Below, piece by piece: positions 49,303 to 58,385 of a DNA stretch of 64,000 nt. The position numbers and the translations under genes are program-made. How positions within the stretch are numbered: the first letter of the stretch is position 1; each line of letters starts with the position of its first letter. The DNA comes from Polaromonas sp. Its GTDB lineage: Bacteria > Pseudomonadota > Gammaproteobacteria > Burkholderiales > Burkholderiaceae_C. The notes under the pieces are model-generated. The model did not search any database. It had not been told where the DNA came from and saw nothing but the letters and a program-made list of their open reading frames with translations. The stretch lies in contig NZ_JABBPC010000004.1 in NCBI RefSeq assembly GCF_012927485.1, forward strand, positions 62,001 through 126,000, written 5' to 3'.

Positions 49303-49806
49303 TCACTTAACTGGAATCACGGTTCCCGCAGGGACCGGCACGGCGGTAACGCTGTTTTGAGGGGAGCCTTCGATGAAGCGGTCGGAGTAGGTCAGGTAAA
49401 CAAGCGTATTGCGTTTGCTATCTACCAAACGCACCACCCGCAGCCTTTTGAAGACGAGGGAAATGCGCTCGCTGAACATCTCCTCCTGGTGAACCAGCGG
49501 CTTGGTGCCAAAGCTGATGGGTCCGGTCTGTCGGCAGGCAATGGACGCTTCAGCCTTGTCCTCAGCCAGACCCAGAGCTCCTTTGATACCGCCCGTCTTG
49601 GCCCGCGATACGTAGCACGTCACGCCGTTCACCTGAGGGTCGTCGTAGGCATCCACCACGATTTTGTGGTCCGGCCCCAGGAGCTTAAAGACGGTGTCTA
49701 CTGCGCCGATTTGCTCGCTGTAAGCGCCGTTACAGACGCCGAGCAGAACGGCCAGGCTGAGGCCGTATCGCTTGGTCATGAATCGTCGTGGGGTGAAGGT
49801 TTTCAT
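49303..49806 (-). CDS. creA: CreA family periplasmic protein
   Basis: This is a 167-residue exported protein of unknown function, with a signal peptide [18 protein letters not shown]. The mature part is highly family-like: [54 protein letters not shown], and [22 protein letters not shown]. The ATG at 49806 has AGGGA at 7 nt. A later Met ten codons in is possible. Confidence 0.9.
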   Translation of the reverse strand: MKTFTPRRFMTKRYGLSLAVLLGVCNGAYSEQIGAVDTVFKLLGPDHKIVVDAYDDPQVNGVTCYVSRAKTGGIKGALGLAEDKAEASIACRQTGPISFGTKPLVHQEEMFSERISLVFKRLRVVRLVDSKRNTLVYLTYSDRFIEGSPQNSVTAVPVPAGTVIPVK

Positions 49807-49929
49807 GGTGAGTCCCTAGCGTGAAATGGGTGAAATCGGTGAAGTGCTTTCACAGTGAGTCGACAGGTTTGCCGATTCACTGGAGTCAAGTCCCTAATGT
49901 ACAAACTTGTGGCCCTCTATCATCGCCCG

Positions 49930-51393
49930 ATGACTCTTTCCCACGCTCCTATTTGTGCCATCAGTCTTCGCGCCCTTTTTGACGACCAGCACCGAGCCAG
50001 CCGGGTGCAAGTTGAGGTGCCACTGGCGTTGCGACGCGATCGGCTGCTGCGAATTCGGGCCTTGTTGCAAACGCATGGGAGCGCGCTTGCGCAGGCGGTA
50101 CAGGCCGATTTCGGTGTCCGGTCTCCGCAACTAACTGAAATCGCCGACCTGTTCGTGCTGCGAACGATGCTCTCAAGCACGCTGAAGGCCTTGCCTAAAT
50201 GGATCAAGCCGGTGCGGGTGCACACGCCAATTTATTTGCAACCCTCGCGTGCTTATCTGGCGCGCCAGCCCTTGGGCGTGGTGGGGGTGGTGTCGCCTTG
50301 GAACTACCCGATCCAGTTGTCCCTCGGCCCGGCCATCACGGCCTTGGCCGCTGGCAACCGTGTCATGCTCAAGCCTAGCGAACTGACGCCGCAGACCTCT
50401 ACGTTGTTAGGTGAGTTGATCGGCAGAGCCTTTGCACAAGACGAACTGTGCGTCGTGCAGGGGGAGGGTGAAAATCCGGCTGAATTTGCAGCTGAATTCG
50501 CCAGCCTGCCCTTTGATCATTTATTTTTCACTGGCTCCACGGCGGTTGGCCGCAAGGTGGCGGCGGCTGCTGCGGCCAACCTGACGCCCACCACACTGGA
50601 GCTCGGCGGGAAATCGCCCTGCCTCATCGACCCTTCGTGCGAACTGCGCGAAGCGGCCCTCAAAATCGCTCATGGCAAGCTGCTCAATGCCGGGCAGACC
50701 TGCATCGCTCCGGACTATGTGCTGCTGCCCCGCGGCCGTGAGGCAGCGTTTGCTGACGCCTTTGCGCGTGCAGTTGCCCAGCTGTTTCCCACCATTTCCG
50801 GCAACCCCGACTACGCCGCCATTATTAGTCCGCACCACTACGAACGGCTGCAAACGTTACTGGAGCAGGCGGAGGGTGAGGGCGCCCGTCTGCAGGTCGT
50901 CAACCCAGAGGGTGATGGCGTGGCGTCTGCCAAATCGCGCGATCGCGCGTCGCGGCAAATGGCACCGGTTTTAGTATTTGGTGCCGCCAGCCACTCTCGG
51001 TTGTTACAGGAAGAAATTTTTGGTCCGATCTTGCCGGTGGTGCTGTACGACACACTGGACGAGGCGATTGAATACATCAACACGCGGCCACGGCCCCTGG
51101 CGCTGTATTGGTTCGGGACAGACGAGGTTTCGCGCAATCAGGTGCTGGCGCGCACCGTGAGCGGCGGGGTCACCGTCAACGATACGCTGATGCACATTGC
51201 GCACGAAAACCTGCCTTTTGGTGGCGTGGGCGAGAGTGGCTGGGGCGCCTACCATGGCGAAACCGGTTTTCTGCGCCTGACGCTGCAAAAGCCGGTGCTG
51301 GTGCAGTCAAGCTGGGCGCGGGGCGATTTGTTCTATCCGCCTTACGGCAAACGCTTTGACCAGATCATGGGGATTCTCAAGCGCCTGATTTAA
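49930..51393 (+). CDS. Aldehyde dehydrogenase (coniferyl-aldehyde-dehydrogenase-like)
   Basis: This is a 487-residue NAD(P)-dependent class 3-like aldehyde dehydrogenase. It has GVVGVVSPWNYPIQLSLGP, KPSELTPQTSTLLGELI, FFTGSTAVGRKVAAAA, the general-base Glu in TLELGGKSPCLI, and the catalytic Cys in NAGQTCIAPDYVL. The C-terminus contains LPFGGVGESGWGAYHG. The substrate is not determined. The start is uncertain: ATG 49930 fits the family length, but ATG 49897 has a better GGAG nearby. Confidence 0.88.
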   Translation: MTLSHAPICAISLRALFDDQHRASRVQVEVPLALRRDRLLRIRALLQTHGSALAQAVQADFGVRSPQLTEIADLFVLRTMLSSTLKALPKWIKPVRVHTPIYLQPSRAYLARQPLGVVGVVSPWNYPIQLSLGPAITALAAGNRVMLKPSELTPQTSTLLGELIGRAFAQDELCVVQGEGENPAEFAAEFASLPFDHLFFTGSTAVGRKVAAAAAANLTPTTLELGGKSPCLIDPSCELREAALKIAHGKLLNAGQTCIAPDYVLLPRGREAAFADAFARAVAQLFPTISGNPDYAAIISPHHYERLQTLLEQAEGEGARLQVVNPEGDGVASAKSRDRASRQMAPVLVFGAASHSRLLQEEIFGPILPVVLYDTLDEAIEYINTRPRPLALYWFGTDEVSRNQVLARTVSGGVTVNDTLMHIAHENLPFGGVGESGWGAYHGETGFLRLTLQKPVLVQSSWARGDLFYPPYGKRFDQIMGILKRLI

Positions 51394-51459
51394 GTAACGC
51401 AGTAGTTCAGTAGCTTGGTATCGGGGTGACCTTGTCCCGCGAATGCAATCAATTCAGTT

Positions 51460-51476
51460 GCTACTATTTTTATAGC
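51460..51476. repeat. GCTA...TAGC mini-palindrome, intergenic
   Basis: GCTACTATTTTTATAGC is a short AT-centred palindrome preceded by TT. A related copy is at 53674. Elements of this shape are scattered between genes in Comamonadaceae genomes. Confidence 0.5.
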
Positions 51477-51527
51477 CTCGTAGAGACGTCACTATTCGAT
51501 TCGAGGCCTTCTGAATGAACACTGGTG

Positions 51528-52871
51528 TTAATGCGTCGGGTTGCTGGGTAATTGTTCGGCCACCAGTTCGACCAGGCTGGCAATGCGGGTAGGCCACTGG
51601 TCAATCTCCGCAGCTTCCATAAAATTCAGGCGGCAACTCGCGCAGGACACCACCACGGTGTCTGCCCCCGTGGCTTCGATCTGTTCACGCTTGATCTCCC
51701 AGGCTGCGTGTCGAAGCGGTTCCGCCCGGTTGATCAGGAAGGTCCCGGCACCGCCGCCGCAGCACCAGTTGAGTTCCGCGGTCGGTGCGGTCTCCCGAAA
51801 ATCAACGCCCAGCGCGCGGATGGCCACCCGGGGCTCGTCAATCACACCGCCGTGGCGGGCCAGCTTGCAGGCATCGTGGTACGTGAACTTCTGGCCGGCC
51901 TTGCCCGGCTTGATCTGAAGCCTTCCGCACTGAATTTCCCGGCCTACAAACTCGGACACCGCCAGGACTTCGAAAGGCAGGGGATCGCCGTTGTCGAGTC
52001 GGCCCTCCCAGCGCAGCGCCGGGTAAGCGTGTCCGCATTCGGGAAGGATGACCGTGCGAGCGCCAATCGCGAGCGCCTCGTCGATCAGGCGTTTGCTGGC
52101 GGCTTTTTGCAGCGACTCGTTGCCTGAGAGTAGACCAAAGTTGGCCGCCTCGAAACCGGCACTGCGCAGGGTCCACGACAGGCCCAGATGATTGAGGATA
52201 CGCCCTGTGGCGGCCAATGCATCCTGAAACAACAAGACGTCGATCACCGTGGTCACCAACATCACATCGGCCTTCGGTTCGTCCAGTGGAATGGTGATAC
52301 CTTGCGCCCGAAGTGCTTGGACGGTCTTTTCCAGTTCAGCGGGCCCTACACCAAACACCGTGCCACGCCCGGCCTGCTCTTGCGCCACCGCCATCAACTC
52401 CAGCGGAGCCAGGCCAGCTTCCGAGAGGGCTTCCCGCATAACGTTTACCCCGCGCGCAATATTGATACCCATCGGACACACCATGCTGCAGCGGCCGCAC
52501 TCGGTGCAGGTGTCGTAGACCAACGCTTGCCATTCCTGCAAGTCGTCCACGGTGATGTCGCGTGTGAAAAGGCGGTGGATAGGCGCAAACGCCGAGCTTT
52601 CGCGTAGATGCACGCGCCGTAGTAAATCAAGCTTTCGCGTTGGCGTGTATTGGGGGTCCTGGGTGCCCTGATAGAAGTGGCAGGCTTCGGAGCAGTAGCC
52701 ACAATTCACGCAGGCCTCCAAATCCATGGCAAGGGCTCGGTCGGTCTTCAGACGCATCACGGCCTTGGCCCGCGACAGCCGCTCCGCATCCGTCAGTTTC
52801 TCGGGCCGCGCCATCTCACCCAAGTGGCGGATCGCCTCCTGGAATTGCTTGAAAACAGCTTGGTCAATCAT
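51528..52871 (-). CDS. (Fe-S)-binding oxidoreductase with two [4Fe-4S] motifs and CCG domains (HdrD/GlcF-like)
   Basis: This is a 447-residue cytoplasmic-side electron-transfer protein. Two [4Fe-4S] motifs (CVNCGYCSEACHFY near 53-66 and CTECGRCSMVCPMG near 122-135) are followed by CCG-type segments: PECGHAYPALRWEG, YHDACKLARHGGV, WCCGGGAGTF and VVSCASCRLNFME. This layout is shared by HdrD, DsrK and TmcB. It overlaps the upstream membrane cytochrome-b-like gene by 4 bp (ATGA), indicating a complex. The electron donor and acceptor are unknown. Confidence 0.85.
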   Translation of the reverse strand: MIDQAVFKQFQEAIRHLGEMARPEKLTDAERLSRAKAVMRLKTDRALAMDLEACVNCGYCSEACHFYQGTQDPQYTPTRKLDLLRRVHLRESSAFAPIHRLFTRDITVDDLQEWQALVYDTCTECGRCSMVCPMGINIARGVNVMREALSEAGLAPLELMAVAQEQAGRGTVFGVGPAELEKTVQALRAQGITIPLDEPKADVMLVTTVIDVLLFQDALAATGRILNHLGLSWTLRSAGFEAANFGLLSGNESLQKAASKRLIDEALAIGARTVILPECGHAYPALRWEGRLDNGDPLPFEVLAVSEFVGREIQCGRLQIKPGKAGQKFTYHDACKLARHGGVIDEPRVAIRALGVDFRETAPTAELNWCCGGGAGTFLINRAEPLRHAAWEIKREQIEATGADTVVVSCASCRLNFMEAAEIDQWPTRIASLVELVAEQLPSNPTH

Positions 52872-53548
52872 GTGCGTACTCCCCGGCGTCCAAGAAATCT
52901 GGCAAGCCGCATTCGGTTGGGAAACACCAGAAAAGCGTGCATCAATTTACCGAACGGAAACCACACCAGCAGCAGCTCCAGACTTAGCAGATGCAGCGCC
53001 AGGGGGCCTCGGTAGAGGGGGCTAGCGTAGGCGAGCAACGCAGTCGATTGTTCGCCCACCACGGCCATCCCAGTCACCACCGGCAGCATGGTGACCGCCC
53101 AGGTCACCATATCGTCGAGTCTGGAGATTTTTTTGAGCACCGGGTCTGTGAGCCGAAATACCAGAGCCATGATCAGCGACACGATGGTGGCGGCCGCAGC
53201 GACATACATCACCATGTCGGGCAAGGCGGGCCAGCTTAGGCCGGTCAGTCGGCGAATGAATGCAATGTGGGGCGCATAGGCAAAGAAAATCAATGCCAGG
53301 CCGATATGAAAAACGTAAGGGTTAACCGTTATCAGCGTGGCGCTGGGGTGAAATCCACGGTGGGGAACCATTTTCGACAGACTGGCTTTGAGCGCATCGA
53401 CGGTTCCAAACGCCTGGCGCGCCGGTGCGCTTGCGACCGATGCGTGTGGCAGACGCCATAAAATAAAAAATCGCCATGCCACCCCCAACACAAATACAAG
53501 GATCGCAACCGTGAGCAGGGGGCCGCGTGCCCAATCGAGCATATCCAT
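52868..53548 (-). CDS. NarI/HdrE/DsrM-like membrane cytochrome b subunit
   Basis: This is a 226-residue integral membrane protein with about five helices. Histidines in VFHIGLALIFFAYAPHIAF and in HLLSLELLLVWFPFGKLMHAF are placed like the heme b ligands of nitrate-reductase gamma subunits. With the HdrD-like gene it would form a quinone-linked membrane complex like DsrMK/HdrDE. Start ATG 53548 begins MDMLDWARGP. Confidence 0.82.
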   Translation of the reverse strand: MDMLDWARGPLLTVAILVFVLGVAWRFFILWRLPHASVASAPARQAFGTVDALKASLSKMVPHRGFHPSATLITVNPYVFHIGLALIFFAYAPHIAFIRRLTGLSWPALPDMVMYVAAAATIVSLIMALVFRLTDPVLKKISRLDDMVTWAVTMLPVVTGMAVVGEQSTALLAYASPLYRGPLALHLLSLELLLVWFPFGKLMHAFLVFPNRMRLARFLGRRGVRT

Positions 53549-53924
53549 CTGGTACTGCCTTTCCTTTGGCTATCGCATTGGTTGAGGCTAGCATCATGCT
53601 CCCGGCAAAGAATTGATGCACGTCAAATTTACCGGTCCAATTGCTGCACAAAAATAAGTTCGAGACTTAATTTGCTATCAAAAAAAATAGCTTGAAATGC
53701 AATTTCAGCAAGCACGGAAGGCAAATAAATCCAGCATTGGTTGGCATCGCCATGAGTGCGTGGCTCTTCCATAGCTACGGTTTTGGCCGCCTTCGAAGCT
53801 GCGCTTGGATGGCCCGCATCGCAGTTCTACCGCAGCCGCCAATCGACGCATTTTTGTGTGAAATTCGATCTCGCAGGGCGTTGCGCTTTCATCAAGACGA
53901 CGGGGCCGATATTAAGATCACGGC
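53549..53924. other. Divergent intergenic region of 376 bp
   Basis: It separates the HdrE-like and MFS genes. It holds the GCTAT...ATAGC repeat (53674-53691) and directly after it an inverted repeat TGAAAT-GCA-ATTTCA (53693-53707) that could be an operator. No gene is supported. Confidence 0.5.
53674..53691. repeat. GCTAT...ATAGC mini-palindrome, intergenic
   Basis: GCTATCAAAAAAAATAGC, preceded by TT, resembles the element at 51460. The AT-rich centre here is A-rich, so the copy may be in the opposite orientation. Confidence 0.5.
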
Positions 53925-55163
53925 ATGACAACTTCAAGCTCTCTGAATGCGCGCGCCCCGGCTGCCGGTACCCTGCGCCACGACGCCCGGGTCATCGGGT
54001 TGGTCGGATTGGCGCACCTCATCAGTCACTTCAGTCAATTGTTGCTCGCACCGCTGTTTCCCTGGCTCAAGGACGCGTTTAACGTCAGTTACGCGGAACT
54101 GGGATTTTTGATGACGATATTTTTTGTTGTCTCGTGCGCGGTGCAAGCCATGGCGGGCTTTGTTGTAGACCGGTTCGGTCCGCGTCCCCTTCTCTTTGGC
54201 GGTCTTGCCCTGCTCGGCATTGCGGCCTTTGGCTACTCGCTCAGTACCAGTTACTGGATGATGGCCGGGTTTGCGGTGGTGGGTGGGGTGGGTAATGGTG
54301 TGTTTCACCCCGTGGACTACACCTTGCTCAATCGAAAAATCAGTCCGTCGCGATTGGGGCACGCTTACAGCGTGCACGGCATTACGGGCAGCTTGGGCTG
54401 GGCGTTGGCACCGGCGCTTGTAGTGACGCTAACGCTGGCCTATTCTTGGCGAGTGGCGCTTGCCAGCGCAGCTGTGCTGGTGTTCGCGGTACTTGCCATA
54501 TTGCTGGTGAATCGCGAGAAGCTGGCGCTGAAGCTTGCGTCACCTGACAAGGGCGCGCCGTCGGTCGATGGCGGCTTGGGTTTTCTTAAAATCCCTGCGG
54601 TGTGGGTGTGTTTTGCGTTCTTTTTTTGGTACGCCATGGCGCTCAGCGTGGTGCAGGCTTTTGCACCGGAGTCAGCCCGCCAATTGCATGCGGTCCCATT
54701 ACCGCTGGTGGCGATGTGCCTGACGATTTACATGGTCTGCAGCGCGGGGGGCATGGTGCTGGGCGGGTTTCTGGCCGCCGACCCAATGCGATGCGAGCGC
54801 ATTGTCGGCACTGGCATGGGTGCGGCAGCAACCGTGGCGCTACTGCTGGCTTTGGGCCGCCTGGAAGCATGGATGGTGCCTGTGTTGTTTGGCGTCATGG
54901 GTTTTGTGTCGGGGATTGCAGCGCCTTCGCGCGATTTGCTGGTGAAGCGTTCAACCCCTGAAAACGCAACAGGCCGCGTTTATGGTGTGGTGTATGCGGG
55001 CCTGGACATCGGACAGGCAGTGTCACCGCTGATCTTTGGCATCATGATGGACCATGGGCAGTACCGCGGTGTTCTGCTGGGCTTGGCGTTGGTGCAGGCG
55101 GTGCTGATTGTCAGTGCCTTCAATGTACGAAGGGTGCGGCGCGTAGCGGTGGTTGCCGCATGA
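53925..55163 (+). CDS. MFS transporter (Fsr-like)
   Basis: This is a 412-residue major-facilitator protein with twelve predicted helices. The motif A region is GFVVDRFGPRPLLFGG. VVGGVGNGVFHPVDYTLLN and the following AYSVHGITGSLGWALAP resemble fosmidomycin-resistance-type (Fsr) exporters. Substrate and direction are unknown. The 50-bp gap to the next gene suggests co-transcription with the outer-membrane protein gene. Confidence 0.85.
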   Translation: MTTSSSLNARAPAAGTLRHDARVIGLVGLAHLISHFSQLLLAPLFPWLKDAFNVSYAELGFLMTIFFVVSCAVQAMAGFVVDRFGPRPLLFGGLALLGIAAFGYSLSTSYWMMAGFAVVGGVGNGVFHPVDYTLLNRKISPSRLGHAYSVHGITGSLGWALAPALVVTLTLAYSWRVALASAAVLVFAVLAILLVNREKLALKLASPDKGAPSVDGGLGFLKIPAVWVCFAFFFWYAMALSVVQAFAPESARQLHAVPLPLVAMCLTIYMVCSAGGMVLGGFLAADPMRCERIVGTGMGAAATVALLLALGRLEAWMVPVLFGVMGFVSGIAAPSRDLLVKRSTPENATGRVYGVVYAGLDIGQAVSPLIFGIMMDHGQYRGVLLGLALVQAVLIVSAFNVRRVRRVAVVAA

Positions 55164-55213
55164 CTCGGAGGTGCGGTTTTATACTGCGGCCCATCGACAT
55201 TTTTTAGGCAGTA

Positions 55214-55996
55214 ATGAATTCTTCAGGCTCCAGTTTTATTGGTTTCTCCGTTGCCGGTTCGTTAGGCACAGCCCTTTTTTTGAGTTCGTTCCTCACGCAC
55301 TCGCAGGTCGCACCCCTGACGGACAAACTGGTGGGCGATGCGGGCGGTGCTGTCTACCTGACACAAAGCGTAGTGCGCGGCAAAAGCACGGACACGTCCG
55401 TTTTGCCTTACGGTTTTATCGACTACGGTCGGATGTTCGCCCGCGTGGATACCTTGGGTGTCAAAACAGTCGCTTTGGGCTACGGCTATCTTGAGCTGGC
55501 GGGCAGGCTGAGCCAGGACGGCTGGCGTGCCAACACGCCGGTGCTAGCGGGGCTGACAGACCGTAAAACATCGATTCCGCTGGGCATCGGGACCTTCCAG
55601 GAAACGCCTTATGGCGCTTTTTTTCTAAATGCATTTGTAGATGCCAACAAATCGCATGGCACCTTGTTGGAGGCTACTTATGCGGCTCAATTCCGTCTGG
55701 GTAACTGGTCTTTCTATCCCCAGTTTGGCCTCGAATACCGCAACGTGAAGTACACCAACTATTTCTATGGCGTGTCACCTGCAGAGTCGGTGACGAGCGG
55801 CTATGCAGCGTATAGCGCCACTGCGTCAACAACGCCGGTGCTTGGCTTGGCGCTGGATGTGCCATTGGGCGGGCCATGGATGATCAACTTACAACTCCGC
55901 CGCAAGTGGCTCGATTCGACTGTACAGAACAGCCCGCTAGTGAATAAGAAGACTCAAGACTCCGGATTTATGGCACTTGCGTACCGGTTCAATTAA
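55214..55996 (+). CDS. MipA/OmpV family outer membrane protein
   Basis: This is a 260-residue predicted outer-membrane beta-barrel. The N-terminal hydrophobic stretch is a likely signal peptide (GFSVAGSLGTALFLSSFL), then strands with alternating patterns. Family hallmarks are GLEYRNVKYTNYFYGVSPAE, TPVLGLALDVPLGGPW, RRKWLDSTVQNSPLV, and a final MALAYRFN ending in aromatic plus Asn. MipA relatives scaffold murein hydrolases; the role here is unknown. Confidence 0.8.
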   Translation: MNSSGSSFIGFSVAGSLGTALFLSSFLTHSQVAPLTDKLVGDAGGAVYLTQSVVRGKSTDTSVLPYGFIDYGRMFARVDTLGVKTVALGYGYLELAGRLSQDGWRANTPVLAGLTDRKTSIPLGIGTFQETPYGAFFLNAFVDANKSHGTLLEATYAAQFRLGNWSFYPQFGLEYRNVKYTNYFYGVSPAESVTSGYAAYSATASTTPVLGLALDVPLGGPWMINLQLRRKWLDSTVQNSPLVNKKTQDSGFMALAYRFN

Positions 55997-56127
55997 TCCC
56001 CCAGGGGTTGCTCAGGAGGGCGCAGAGTTAAGCACTGAATACAAGGTGTTGCAAAGGCCTGGGTTGAAGCGTAAATTAACAGTTGGAGACTGTAGATTGC
56101 CCAATCCTTCAACACATGGAGTTCCAC

Positions 56128-56442
56128 ATGACCCCATCCAACGCACCCGCAGCCAAACCAGAAGAGGGCGAGTTTGTCCGCTGGATTGAAGAAAAATCCG
56201 AAACCATGAAGGCGGGACTTCGTGATAAGTTTCCACCCGCAACCAGCGGAGTCGGCGCCATCGGTCCCGAAACCTTCACCCAACGCATTGAGGAAGTTTT
56301 GCTGGGACATGAGCCTCCAGCAGCCGAGTTGCTCGAGGAACTTGCAGCGCTCGATGGCGCCCCACCGTTGAGTGATGAAGAACTGGCCAGGCAGGCTCTC
56401 GCTGACGGAGGCGTGGACGGCAATCCGGACACGCCGGAATAG
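56128..56442 (+). CDS. Conserved hypothetical protein, acidic
   Basis: This is a 104-residue acidic protein with no recognised family. The sequence is rich in Glu and Pro with predicted helices (EEGEFVRWIEEKSETMKAGL, RIEEVLLGHEPPAAELLEEL) and no signal peptide or membrane segment. The ATG at 56128 is chosen because GGAG lies 6 nt upstream. ATG 56116 is an alternative. Confidence 0.6.
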   Translation: MTPSNAPAAKPEEGEFVRWIEEKSETMKAGLRDKFPPATSGVGAIGPETFTQRIEEVLLGHEPPAAELLEELAALDGAPPLSDEELARQALADGGVDGNPDTPE

Positions 56443-56568
56443 CCAACTTCTGCCGGGCCCGTGTTTTTTTGTCGACTACGGTTTCAGTGCTGTTGTGCAG
56501 TCTGTCGGGCGGCACAGCGTCGGCGTGATTAAACAACTGCCCGGGCTGCGAGATTATTTTGTTAATAA

Positions 56569-56600
56569 ATAAAAAAGGCCGGGATGAACCGACCTTTTTT
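56569..56600 (-). terminator. Terminator downstream of the dpp operon
   Basis: AAAAAAGGCCGG and CCGACCTTTTTT form an imperfect stem around GATGAA. A- and T-runs on both sides let it serve the minus-strand dppA transcript and the plus-strand hypothetical gene. Confidence 0.7.
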
Positions 56601-56618
56601 CGTCAACCCTTTGAAGGC

Positions 56619-58253
56619 TTATTCCTTGATGTCCACGCCGTAGAAGTTGTGGCGGCCAAAAGGACTGTTTTTAAAATCGATCACACTTTTGCGCATAGGT
56701 TTGATCTGCACGGCGTGGGCAATTGTGAACCAAGGCGCCTGTTCCTTGAAGATGACTTGCGCTTGTTGATACAGCTTGGTGCGCTCCGCTTGGCTGGTCA
56801 CGGTTTTGGCTTTTAACACCAAGTCCTCATAGGGCTGGTAGCAAAACTTGGCGATGTTGCCGCCACTGGCGGACTTTGCAGACGCGCAACCGAGCAGGGT
56901 GTACAGGAAGTTGTCTGGGTCGCCGTTGTCGCCGGTCCAGCCCAGCATGCCCATCTGGTGCTCACCTGCCTCCAAGCGCTTGCGATACTCGCCCCATTCA
57001 AAGCTCTTGATCTCGGCCTTGACGCCAACTTTCACCAAGTCGGCCTGCATCAACTCTGCAATGCGCTTGGCATTCGGGTTGTAGGGCCGTTGTACCGGCA
57101 TGGCCCACAAATCGGTGGTGAATCCGTTCGGATAGCCCGCTTGTGCCAGCAGTTTCTTGGCGGCTACAGGGTCGTAGACGTCGTCTTTGACGGCATCGTT
57201 GTAAGACCACATGGAGGGGGGGATGGGGTTCTTGGCAGCAACGCCGGTGCCAAGGTACACACCGTCAATAATGGCCTTCTTGTTGATGGACATATTGATA
57301 GCCTTGCGAACGCGTACGTCGTCAAACGGCTTTTTGGTCGTGTTGTAGGCCAGGTAGCCGACGTTCAGCCCGGGTTGTTCGAGCACCTTGATGTTGGGGT
57401 CCTTGCGAATGGCCTGAAGGTCTGCCGGGTTAGGGTAGGGCATGACATGGCACTCGCCCTTTTGGAGTTTGGCCCAGCGCACAGAGGCGTCAGGCGTGAT
57501 GGAATACACCAGGTCGTCAATTTTGGCTTTGCCTCCCCAGTACTGGGGAAATGCCTTGTAGCGAATAACGGCATCTTTTTGGTACTGCACCAGGTAGAAG
57601 GGTCCGGTACCGATAGGGTCTTGGTCAATCTTCTCGGGTGTTCCCGCCTTGAGCATGGCGTCGGCATATTCTTTAGATTGAACCGCAGCGTAGGGCATAG
57701 CCAGATTGGCAAGAAACGGTGCTTCCGGCTTATCCAAAATAATTTGAACGGTGTAGTCGTCTACTTTTTGCACTGACTTCAGCAGTTTCGGCATGCCCAT
57801 GTCACTGAAATAGGAGTGGTTGGAGCTTGTCACCTTGAAGTAGGGGTTATCTTCTTTCCACTGACGCTCAAACATGAACACCACGTCATCGGCATTGAAG
57901 TCTCGGGTCGGTTTAAACGCACGCTGACTGTGCCATTTCACCCCTCTACGCAGGTGAAACGTGTACTCCTTACCATCTGCTGAAATATCCCACTTTTCGG
58001 CAAGGCCGGGAATGACTTTGGTGCCGCCACGCTCAAATTCCACAATGCGGTTGTAAATGGGCTCATCTGCATCGAACGACGTACCAGTAGTGTTGATGCC
58101 CGGGTAGAAATTCTCGGGGCTGCCCTCAGAGCAGAACACCAGCGTCTTTGCGGAGACCGGCGAGAGCGCGAGCAGCGTTGGCAGCGCGACCGCGCACAGC
58201 AATGCGCGATAGACCGGACGCAATTGGCGCGCACTTGATTTAATCTGGATCAT
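56619..58253 (-). CDS. dppA: Dipeptide ABC transporter, periplasmic substrate-binding protein
   Basis: This is a 544-residue SBP family 5 protein with signal peptide LLCAVALPTLLALSPVSA. KTLVFCSEGSPENFYPGINT at the mature start and EIVEFERGGTKVIPGLAEKW-type spacing are DppA-like, as are PTRDFNADDVVFMFERQW and GYPNGFTTDLWAMPV. It binds dipeptides and related small peptides. ATG 58253 has AGGGAG upstream. Unusually it is the last gene of the operon, 132 bp after dppF. Confidence 0.93.
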   Translation of the reverse strand: MIQIKSSARQLRPVYRALLCAVALPTLLALSPVSAKTLVFCSEGSPENFYPGINTTGTSFDADEPIYNRIVEFERGGTKVIPGLAEKWDISADGKEYTFHLRRGVKWHSQRAFKPTRDFNADDVVFMFERQWKEDNPYFKVTSSNHSYFSDMGMPKLLKSVQKVDDYTVQIILDKPEAPFLANLAMPYAAVQSKEYADAMLKAGTPEKIDQDPIGTGPFYLVQYQKDAVIRYKAFPQYWGGKAKIDDLVYSITPDASVRWAKLQKGECHVMPYPNPADLQAIRKDPNIKVLEQPGLNVGYLAYNTTKKPFDDVRVRKAINMSINKKAIIDGVYLGTGVAAKNPIPPSMWSYNDAVKDDVYDPVAAKKLLAQAGYPNGFTTDLWAMPVQRPYNPNAKRIAELMQADLVKVGVKAEIKSFEWGEYRKRLEAGEHQMGMLGWTGDNGDPDNFLYTLLGCASAKSASGGNIAKFCYQPYEDLVLKAKTVTSQAERTKLYQQAQVIFKEQAPWFTIAHAVQIKPMRKSVIDFKNSPFGRHNFYGVDIKE

Positions 58254-58385
58254 CTGACGGACTCCCTTTGGGCGTTGATGCTGCAATGCAGCGGGCTGAC
58301 GGCCAGTTAGCGTGGGATTTGTGATGCACGCACGCTGGTCGTTGAAAAGCCTGGCCCAAAAAATGCGGATAAGCATGGTTTCAGG

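Noticed and set aside
49213..49824. A 203-codon plus-strand frame over creA
   Set aside because: It is antisense to creA, which has a signal peptide and family motifs.
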